From assembly GCA_030267565.1 (NCBI GenBank), contig BRXU01000028.1:583001-647000 (forward strand): a stretch of DNA of 64,000 bases, given 5' to 3'. This document shows, piece after piece, positions 55,401-64,000 of the stretch (position 1 is the stretch's first letter; every line of letters starts with the position of its first letter). This DNA comes from Pleodorina starrii (lineage: Eukaryota; Chlorophyta; Chlorophyceae; Chlamydomonadales; Volvocaceae). A program made the translations under genes and the position numbers. Below the pieces are notes generated by a model, which worked only from the letters and a program-made list of their open reading frames with translations, was not told where the DNA came from and ran no database searches.

Positions 55401-58400
55401 CATGCACACGCACATACACGCACATACACATGCACACACAGAGCCTTAGCGTGACATCGCCGCAGTCCTCCTTTCCTCCCTCCCTCCCTCCCAGCGACAC
55501 ACACACGCATGCACACACACACACGCACAAACAACCCCCCCCCCACACACACAAACCCACTTGGAGTTGAGTGCGATGTTGAGGTGGAGATCCTCCAACA
55601 GGGGCTCGGGCAGCTCCGAGGCCAGGGGGGCCCTGCGTGTGTATGTGTGTTTTGTGTTTTGGACAAGGGGGGGGGGGCGGCACGGGTAAATACGAACCAC
55701 AGGGGTAGTTAAGGGCGCATGCGCGTGCTTGTGCGCGTGTGCAGTCCAAACTGGGGACGTCCCCAGCCGCCCGCTAACGCCGTCTCCTTCTCCGCTGCGG
55801 TATTTTCTTTTTACCCCCCAGCCGCCCAATGCAGCCCTCGGTGGTTCCACACAGCCCCCGCCCCCGCCCCCGCCCCCCCCCCCCCCAGCCCGCCTCTCCA
55901 TCGGGCCACACACAGCCCCTCGCACAGCCCCTCGTGCAGCTGTCAGCAACGTGTGTGTCCACAAGCAGCAAACAGCCATAGCCACAGCCACTCGATGTGT
56001 GTACTCAGCCGCGTCACGCAGCCGGGTCATGCAGCTACCACATCACCACCACATCCGCCTCCGCCGCCACCACCGCCGCAGCACAGCCGCGCAGCCGCCC
56101 TCCCCCCCCACTCGGCTTCACCTGTCAAATTTATTGCCAGGTGCCGCCCAGCCCTCCACCACCGTCATTCGATTCTGAGTGAGGGTGCCGGTCTTGTCAG
56201 AGCAGATGGCAGTGCAGCCACCCAGGGTCTCACACGCCTCCAACACCCTGGGGGGGAGGGTGGGTCGGTGGGTCGGTGAGTCGGTGGGTCGGTGGGTCGG
56301 TGGGTCGGTGGGTCGGTGGGTCGGTGGGTCGGTGGGTCGGTGGGTCGGTGGGTCGGTGGGTCGGTGGGTCGGTGGGTCGGTGGGTCGGTGGGTCGGTGGG
56401 TCGGTGGGTCGGTGGGTCGGTGGGCCGGTGGGTGTCAACATTAAATGAAACCGCAGCGGGGTGGGGCCGGGTGGGGCGGCGGTAGGGTGGCCGTCTTTTT
56501 TGTTGGTGGTTGGTGGTTGGTGGTTGATGGTTGGTGGTTGGTGGTTGGCTGGCCACTTCAGTCCGGCCTCGTTCTCGTGAGCAGATTTCGTGTAGGCAGT
56601 ACATCGGGTGTTTTAGCGGGCGGGTTCGCCGCATAATGTGTGAATGGCACCTCCGCCCTCATTAGATTTTATCGGATTTTCAGGTTTAGATCCAAAGGGA
56701 TCCTCAAACCTGGAAATCCGGATCCAGATCCAGATCCAGATCCAGGCTCACCTGACGAAGCACTGGTCATCCATCATCTGGCGCATGGAATACGCCAACG
56801 AGATCGTAACCGCCAACGGTAGGCCCTCGGGTACGGCAACCACCACGATCGTGACGCAGTACAAGAAGAACTGGGGAGTGGGAGTCGGAGTGGGAACGGG
56901 AACGGGCAAGCGTGATTTGCGGGTGCTGGGGGGAAGGGAGGGGGGGCGGGATTCACGGAAAAATGGCACCAACACCCGGCAATAAACCAAACCAATGCCC
57001 GTTTACGGGCTCCGGCCTATACGTGGATATCCCCCCACACACACACGCACACACGTAGTCACACACACAGTCACACACACGCACACACATGCCCGAGCTG
57101 TACAGGAAGCTGTAATGCCGTACGTACCTGTACGGGCCCGTGGTCGTTAATCTTGGCGATCGGGAAGCCGCGGTGTTTTACGATCCAGATCACCAGCAGT
57201 ACGATGAACAGTACGACAGCGGCGGCGCCGCCGATCTTGCCGATGGCGCCTGAACAGGCAACACACATCACGCACACATGTACGGCAGACGCATGGGGTG
57301 CGTTTTTCCACTTTTCTATACACATGGCTTCCCCTTCTCAGGGGAATGAGCCTCACAGCCGCACTGCTCACACACACGATACACTCACGCACGCACAAGT
57401 TCACAGCGCAGTTCCCCTCGTTCCGCACTGCTAGCGTCCGAGGGGAGGGGGCGCACAGCAGCGGAACGGAAAGCGGCGTGCACGGAAACCCCACACGCAG
57501 TCTCTGTTCCCGGCTCCCCCAAACCCCAATCCCGCCCCCCCGAGTTCACCCACCCAGCGCATCAAACGTTACCCCCATTCGCCTCGCACACACACACACA
57601 GTTCCCACCCCCACCCCCTACCCCACCCACCCGCCAGGTCCCCCAGCTTCTCCGTGAGGGGTGTGTCCTGGCCGCCCGCCTCCCCCACGATCGCCATCGT
57701 CCTGCCGTACTCCGTATCCCCGCCCACCGCCAGCACCAGCACCCGCCCCCCGCCCTCTTGCACCTGCGTGCCGCATCTGGGATGTGTGTGGCAAAACACA
57801 CACACACACACGTTCACACACACACACACATACATGAGGGGGAGGGGGAGCAGGAGGAGGAGGAGGAGGCGGAGGCGGAGGGGAAAGCCGAGGTCAGGAG
57901 GTCGGACTGCGAAGGGGGAGCAGGAGGAGCAAGCAGGGAGGAGGGGAAAGGGAAAGGAAGGAGCCCATTGGCATTGCTAGCACCCACCTGACCCACGGGT
58001 CCGTCGGCCCCCCTCCCCCCCATCCGCACGCACCCACCTGACCCACGGGTCTTCCTCCAGCGACTTTTTGACCGCCTCGCTCTCCCCCGTCAGACTCGAC
58101 TCATCCACCGCCATCAGACCCCCGCGGTCCAGTCCCGGCACCGCCAACAGCCCATCCGCGGTCACCTTGTCACCCGCGGACACCACCAACACATCCCCCG
58201 CCACAACCTGCGGACCCGGGTCGGCGGAGAGGTTGAGGTGGGTTGGGGGAAGAGGGTTGGAGGAAGAGAGTTGGAGGAAGAGAGTTGGAGGAGGAGAGTT
58301 GGAGGAGGAGATTTAGGGGAGGAGAGTTTGACGAGGAGAGTTGGGGAAGGGCTGGAGGACATTTGGCGGAGAGCCGGCGGAGGAGAATAGGAGGAAGCGG

Positions 58401-59523
58401 GAGTTTGCGGAGGCGGGAGTTGGTCAGGGGAGGATGCAGGAGGATGCAGAAGGACTGTTGGGTGTGAGTGTGTAGTGTGTGTTTGCAAGCGAGGTTGTAC
58501 ATGGCGGTGGGGGGGAGGTGCATTGGCAGAGAACACCCCCCTGGTACCCCCAATGCCGTACCGCCGTGCCTGTGGACTGCCGTACCTGCGTGTTGGGTAT
58601 CCTGGTTTCGGCGCCGTCCCGCAGCACGGTCACATCAGTCAGATCGCGGCGGCGATTGAGCGCTGCGAACTGACGGTCCTTCGAATAATCGTTGAAGGAG
58701 CTTACCTGAGGGGGGTGGCGGGGGGGTGGGGGTGGGGGTGGGGGAGTCAGGGAGTGATATGCTCCTTTACATAACATGAGTCAGGCGGGTGGGGGTGGCG
58801 GCGGGTGGGACGTGGGACTGGGGATGAGGGGTTGGGGAATGGAGGTTGGAGGGAGGGCTCTCCTAGCCGTGGGCTTTCCAGCTGTGGTCATTGTTTGGTC
58901 AGTTCGGTCCGTCTAGTCAGGTCGATCCCCAGTTCCCCACCCACCAGTACCACCACCGCAATCGCCACCCAGATGGCCACCCCCTCCACCCAGCCGCTCT
59001 CCCGCCGCTGCTCCGGGATGGCGGCACCAAGCACCGTTGACACCTGGACCGCGAGGGGGGGTTGTGGGGGCCGGGGCCGGGGGCGGGGGCGGATGAATAG
59101 GCCGGGGAATAGGGCGGGAGGCGAGGGTGAGGTGTGAGGGGAGGGCTTAGGGTCTGCATCTGGGGACGTGGGGAGGGAGTCGGACCCTGTGGCGGGGGTC
59201 GCCCGTGGCGACCCAGCGAAGTCCAACGGATGGAGACAGATGGTGCTAGCCGGATGGAGACAGATGGTCTAGCCTCCCGGCTCCGCAACCCCACCCCCGG
59301 CCTAAACGTGGATACCCCCGGCGCCCAGCCCCCGCCCCCACGTCCCCAACCCCCCGCCCCAACCCCGCCCTCCAGCACCCCGGGGCCTCCCGCCCACCAG
59401 CGCTGCAGCGATCAGCAACAACAGGATGGGGTCCTGCAGGTTGTCCCAAATCAGCGCCAGCAGCGACTTGAGCGGTACCGGTGCCAACTGATTGGCACCA
59501 AACACCTGCGGGTGTGTGCGTAT

Positions 59524-59566
<43 letters not shown>

Positions 59567-60161
59567 GGGGGCCAGGAAGGGACGGGCGGGCGGGCGGCAT
59601 GCGGCGGGAAGGGATTCAGAGGGCGGGCAAGTGGGATGGGGCGGGCGGGCGGGATCACTAGAAGGAGCAGCTGGGAGAGGGACGGCGGGCGGGCGGGCGG
59701 GCCGATGCCCGGGGCACACGTGAGCACCTCCCAAACCCAAAGGCCCAACGCACCTCCACTCGCTGCGCGAGAGTGGGTGCCGCCCAGCCGCTGCCGTCGC
59801 CGCCGCCGTTGGCGCCGTACCGCTTCTGGTCTGTCGCCGCCGTCGGTGCCTTCCGGCCGACTCCCCCCGCTTCGTCGGGCGGCGGCAGCGGCGCCGCCGC
59901 CGCCGCCGCGGTACCGGCGGTGGCGGAGGCGTCTGGCTCGTGGGTGGTGATGCCGTACTGTAGGTCAGAGCACAGCGCGGCGGCGAGGCCGTCGGCGCCG
60001 CCGTACTGGTTTCGGAGCGCGTCCATGTCTTTGGCGTCGTTGAGGGCAGTCAGTTCGGAGCGACTGACGCCGAAGGGCGCCACTGGCGGAAGCGGAGGAG
60101 GGGGAGGAGGAGAAGGTGGCGGGAGCGTCGCCGGCGGTGCCGGCGGCGTAGCCGCAGCCAT
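49406..60161 (-). CDS. Type IIB Ca2+-transporting P-type ATPase (PMCA/ACA-like), 20 exons
   Basis: Membrane Ca2+ pump, 1244 aa. Exons (high to low) are 60161-59754, 59505-59398, 59043-58945, 58705-58586, 58207-58038, 57776-57631, 57249-57128, 56870-56752, 56247-56122, 55632-55561, 55254-54559, 54198-53940, 53498-53405, 53071-52938, 52574-52427, 51902-51754, 51507-51379, 50975-50763, 50220-50074 and 49681-49406; frame is kept throughout. The N-terminus GVSRSEL...YGG matches animal-type PMCA. TGES is at 285-288, PEGLP (405-409) in M4, the phosphorylated Asp448 in [14 protein letters not shown] at 733, [17 protein letters not shown] from 918, and NLIMDT in M6. Ten membrane segments are accounted for. 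About 190 residues of Gln/Gly/Ser-rich sequence are inserted in the nucleotide domain (exon 11). The tail is His/Gln/Arg-rich without a clear calmodulin site. The intron after exon 18 uses a GC donor. Confidence 0.93.
52784..52862. repeat. 12-bp minisatellite in Ca2+-ATPase intron 14
   Basis: About six to seven copies of CCCACTCCCAAA lie between exons 14 and 15 of the Ca2+-ATPase gene. The copies are almost identical. Confidence 0.9.
55774..55817 (+). repeat. Dispersed motif A, copy in Ca2+-ATPase intron 9
   Basis: GCTAACGCCGTCTCC, then CCGCTGCGGTATTTTCTTT. Antisense to the gene. Confidence 0.8.
56258..56425. repeat. 8-bp minisatellite in Ca2+-ATPase intron 8
   Basis: About twenty head-to-tail copies of GGTCGGTG lie just upstream (in the gene's sense) of the exon carrying the DKTGT motif. 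Open frames in several phases through it are artefacts of the 8-bp unit. Confidence 0.9.
58743..58785 (-). repeat. Dispersed motif B, copy in Ca2+-ATPase intron 3
   Basis: Reverse complement reads TTATGTAAAGGAGCATATC, then ACTCCCTGACTCC. Sense with respect to the gene. Confidence 0.8.
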
Positions 60162-62441
60162 TGCCGGCGGGGAAGTTTGAAAAAAACCTCTCGGAGGGGC
60201 CGCTGTTTCGGAGCGAGGCCCGCGAGGACGGAAATGGAAAAACGTGCAAAACGCCGCTGCGATCGATTTAGGACTTCGAAGGGCGCTCGAAGGCTCGCAG
60301 CTCGCAGCTCGGTTGGTTGGTTGATGAGAGGGAGAAGTTGAGGGAGATCAGCTGAGTAGTTGGCTCCGGTGCGTGCGCGTGCGTGCGCGCGTTAGCTACG
60401 GTCGGGCAGTTTCAGGATGTTTTCCTTAGTCTCATGACCGCTTTTTTGCGAGATGGCCGACCAGTTTCGGGTTAGCAGGTCTCAAGCCCCCCCGCAGTTG
60501 TCTTCTTGCCGGCGATCAAGTGGCGGTAGAGATTCAGTGTTGGAGTGCTGCAGCAGAAAGAGATTGGAGATTCGAGGACACGGCTGGAGAAAAAAATATC
60601 AAGCCGCAGCAGAACAAAGTCGCATCAAATCAAAACAATCACTCGCGGCGGTGCGATAAAGGGAGAGAGACAGAGAGCACGCGCAAGAGAGAGAAAGGCA
60701 AGTTCCGTTCCGAATTTGTTGGACCTCGGATGCCTTATTCAGAACAGTGAACTTCTCGCCCAACGCGCGCACGCATGCGTCATAGATTCTTCCTCCAAAG
60801 GTCAGAAAGCATCGACATCAGACGTGTCCGACCCTGGGCCCGCTGCATTACGAAGCGATTCGCTCATGCCGTACCCGCGGAACGGGCCTGGATGGCTGCC
60901 CGGGGTTGCTGTCGCGGCACACTGCGTACAGTAACCGGCAGAAACTGCAATTGAAAGCTGTGGCTCGCGCGCTGTAGGAGGGGTTCGCCTGGGCGTGAGA
61001 TGCCGCAGCCGTAGGTCAGGAGATGACGGTGGTGGAGGTATATCCGCCCTTCCGCCCTTCCGCCCTTCCGCCGCCATGAACCGTGGGTCGGTACCGACCG
61101 GGCCGCAACCCTCTCGCTACCCTCCATCTCGCCAACTGTGAACCAAATACCGCACAATTAATGTTCTTTAGCACGATTAAAAGATTACTTACCCGAATAT
61201 TCTTTCCATGCCTGACATTCGCGCCTAACAAAAGAGGCGGAATCTAGTTGGGCGAATTACGGTACTGGACGGATGCTCGCCGGAATCAGGTTTCGGGGCC
61301 AGGCATCGATCTCTTGGCCTAGCACGTGCCGGGGTCTGCCAGACCACCCTCCACTCTCGCTGCTCGAAAACGAACGTCCCGCGAAAACGAGACCTGGAGA
61401 ACAGTCCGCCGGCCGCTGCCCTGTCACCGAAGCTGCTGCAGCTGCTTAATAGTCAGCCGTAGCACCAGGTCCTAGTCCTAATCCTAGTTGGCATCAGCAA
61501 CCCAGAAAGACGCAATCTGGAAAGACGTCTCACACCCTTAGAAGCCAGCTTCAGTACAGTCGTACACGCATATACCGTACCTGCAGGCGCAGCAAGTCAC
61601 GGCTGTTGTTGTGAGCTGAAGGTGTATAAGGTCCTGCTCTCCCTTGCCCACCGCAACGATACGCCGGCTGAGTGTGAGAAGCGTCAGGCGGCTGCGGGCG
61701 GCCAACCAAACCGAGGTGCCGCGCTGCGCTGCGCTGCGCTGCGCTGCCCGCCTGCCACTGCTGCAGCTCCCACGGACGCCGTAAGAACAGCAGTGGGGAG
61801 AATTCAGCAGCGGGCACGGACACATGGCGTCAACGCAGCATGGCCGCGTGCAGCTGGACAGGATGTCGTCACCAGCGATCCGATGGACCATGGGAACAAA
61901 CCGCGATAGACGTTTCACACCCAAGGTTGGCAAATGCTGCACAAGTGGTTTGAGGAGATGCGAAGAAGCCGGCAGGCGTTGCGACCACGTGGGCAGGTAG
62001 GTAGGGCAGGGAGGCGGGCCGTGGTTGGGCAGGGTAAAAAGAAGATACCGCAGGGTAGGGCTGTGGCTTTTTTTCATGCTGGTATCGTGTGTGTCAGGGA
62101 TAAGGGAGTTACCAAGCAGCAGAATGCGCGAAGCGCGCGCACTGGGACACAAAGCAGTAACGACGTGAGATGCTTACAAGTGCCGTGATATTTATGATAC
62201 ATAACCCTACCTACCCGTGACACATAAAAACGTTCAGCTCAAAGTTAACTGAGGTAGTAATGCATTGTCCCAACGGTACTGGGTGCGTTTGAGCTTTGAG
62301 GAATACACGGTGTAAAGTCAATGGTTTCGGAGACCAAATTGACCGGTCCATTCTGCAGCAGCCTTCACGTCGGAGTATTATGTCGAATTTCCACATATTA
62401 ATATCTTCAACAACAGACCTGCGGACTTGCAAAAAAAAACA
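60162..62441. promoter_or_regulatory. Divergent upstream region of the Ca2+-ATPase and SDR genes
   Basis: The two starts face away from each other over 2.3 kb, so both promoters lie here. Contents: purine-rich sequence at 60.5-60.7 kb, a GCGCT-rich run near 61725-61745, and an antisense-oriented copy of motif A at about 62030-62055. Frames at 61538-62152 (minus) and 61934-62188 (plus) are unrecognised and not called as genes. Confidence 0.4.
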
Positions 62442-63747
62442 ATGGCCTCTACTTCTCGCCCTCCCCGCCCACCTCTTTATCAGCCCCTAAACATTTCTGG
62501 ATGGACAGTGCTCATCTCAGGTACGCAAGCAGCCCGTCCATGTCAATTCCTCTTCCGCGACACTTGGCCCATCCCGTGAAAAGCGCATCCGACATCGCCC
62601 TTCTTGGGCCTTCAATCCAAACGCAGGCGCAAGCTCCGGCTTCGGCGAGGCCATGGCTTGGCGCTTTGCTGAGGCCGGCTGTCGACTGGTCCTGCTTGCG
62701 CGGCGCCAGGACCGATTGGAGAGCCTGCGCGACCAGTTGCAGTTCACCTACCACGTGCCCGTCCACACCGTCCAGCTGGACGTGCGGAACATCGCCGAGG
62801 TGGACCTCCTGCCGCAGCAGCTGCCGGCGGAGTTTGCGGAGGTGGGAAGCGGAGGTGGCCTTGCGGGTTTCGACACCCACCCACCCACCCACCCTCCCTC
62901 CCACCCCCACCCACACAATAACCCCCACACACACATTACACATCCGCATTCGCAACCACCCACCGCTCCGCAGCTGCCCCACGGAGGCACGGGGACACAC
63001 ACAACCCGCAGCAAGCCGCCAAGCTGGGCTGTGCTTGGGGCTGAGGGCCGGGAGGGCTGAGGCTGAGGGCCGCTGCCCTCCCGTGCATCCCCCCCCGCCA
63101 TCCACCTAAACCCCCCTCCCCTCCTCCTTGGGGGCGCCCGTCACAGGTTGACATTCTGGTCAACAACGCGGGCCTGGCTCTGGGCACTGCGGCGGTGCAG
63201 GACAACAGCATCGATGTGGGTTGGGGCGGATGTGTGCCCTTGGTTGGTTGGTTGGTTGGTTGGTTGGGGTTGGTTGGTTGTCTCCTGTACACGCTGTACA
63301 CGCTCCGCCACTGTGATACTGCTTCAGTGAGGTTGTTTTCATGTCACTGGTTAAAAAGGTTCAACCTCCAGAGCACCGGCCCGGGCGGGAGGGGGGTAGG
63401 GGCAGGCGAGGGAGGGAGGGAGGGACGACGGACGGGAGGGAGGGGAGGAACACGGCTGCCAACGCGTGTGTGCGTGGAGGAAAGGGGAGGAGGGCATGTG
63501 GGTGGGCTGCCGACGACGGCGCCTGCCGGCTGGGCGGCCCTCCTGTCCCTTCCCTTGCGTTCCGTTCCAATCCCTTCCGCGCTCCCTTCCGCGCCTCCTT
63601 CCTTCCCTCAGGACGCGGTGACGATGATCGAGACCAACGTGACGGCGGTGGTGGCGATGACCAAGGCGTTCGTGCAGGGCATGATTGAGCGCAACCGGGG
63701 GCACATCGTCAACATCTCGTCCATCGCGGGGCACGAGGCGTACGGAG
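62442..63747 (+). CDS. NADP-dependent short-chain dehydrogenase, partial at right edge
   Basis: Classical SDR oxidoreductase of the YdfG/3-hydroxy-acid (serine 3-) dehydrogenase type. Exons are 62442-62520, 62627-62841, 63147-63215 and 63612-63747 (about 166 codons); the last ends in phase 1 at a GTACGG donor, and the gene continues beyond the window. The first intron splits the cofactor loop: TVLISG joins ASSGFGEA to give the TGxxxGxG-like motif with Ser replacing Thr. LLARRQDRLE is the NADP-preferring beta2 region, QLDVRN the following Asp motif, and NNAGLALG the structural NNAG. NVTAVVAMTKAFVQGM and HIVNISSIAGHEAYGG carry the catalytic Ser. The YxxxK active site lies off the edge. ATG 62442 is in frame and follows an A-rich leader. 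Confidence 0.88.
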
Positions 63748-64000
63748 GTACGGTAATACGACGTACGACGGGCCCTCCCCTGTGCGCCCGTGCGGCGCGG
63801 GATGCCCGGCCCCGCCCTCGCCGCCGCCCCCGCTCCCGCATTCGCCCTCCCACAGCCTCGCTGCCTAGGCCCCTTTGGCATGGGGGACCAAGAAGACCGA
63901 CCCCAAACCTTCACGATGTATCCCGACGATATCACGCTGCAGCAGTCAGGGCTCGGGCTAGCCGCCGCCGATCTTACCTCGAGGGTGCCCCCCATCCGAA
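63748..64000 (+). other. SDR intron 4 (partial, runs to the window edge)
   Basis: Starts with GTACGG after exon 4. No acceptor joining a YCATK-type exon is visible before 64000, so the remaining exons are outside. Confidence 0.6.

Noticed and set aside
61538..62152. A 204-aa minus-strand frame upstream of the SDR gene
   Set aside because: No recognisable motif, and it overlaps a motif A copy and low-complexity GCGCT runs.

Overview
The window is nuclear DNA of a volvocine green alga (Chlamydomonas/Gonium/Volvox-like). The evidence is very GC-rich coding DNA with G/C third positions, many short GT-AG introns with C-rich acceptor tracts, long Ala/Gly/Gln/Ser homopolymer runs in proteins, TGTAA-type poly(A) signals, and plant/algal protein families. 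The species cannot be fixed from the sequence alone. All gene models below were built by hand from the sequence. For every multi-exon model except the partial last gene, the reading frame was followed across each junction to a stop codon.

Layout. 1-8.6 kb: a divergent pair, a PLAT-PP2C phosphatase on the minus strand (1631-3903) and a coiled-coil protein ending in a PP2A B''-like EF-hand domain on the plus strand (4506-8629). 12.8-18.1 kb: a proline dehydrogenase with an inserted EF-hand segment (plus). 20-21 kb: an intronless DHHC palmitoyltransferase (minus). 21-33 kb: a gene-poor block full of mobile and repeated DNA. It holds three inverted-repeat (foldback) structures, a complete miniature LTR retrotransposon (TRIM) nested in one of them with its empty site preserved in the other arm, a TIR element with a TAA target duplication, and a 0.7 kb G-rich satellite. 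33-37.3 kb: a single-exon 1407-aa protein with a degenerate MYND finger (plus). 39.1-47.9 kb: a 14-exon CAMK-like protein kinase with a roughly 1000-aa low-complexity tail (minus). 49.4-60.2 kb: a 20-exon type IIB (PMCA/ACA-like) Ca2+-ATPase (minus). 62.4 kb to the right edge: the first four exons of an NADP-dependent short-chain dehydrogenase (plus), cut by the window.

The genes do not form one pathway, as expected for a eukaryotic chromosome. Several relate to Ca2+ and phosphorylation (Ca2+-ATPase, EF-hand PP2A B''-like protein, EF-hand PRODH, PP2C, kinase), but nothing in the sequence shows that they act together. Beyond the genes, the most notable signals are two families of short dispersed motifs that recur in introns of unrelated genes here (introner- or MITE-like), the nested TRIM with its empty site, and the PLAT-PP2C fusion.
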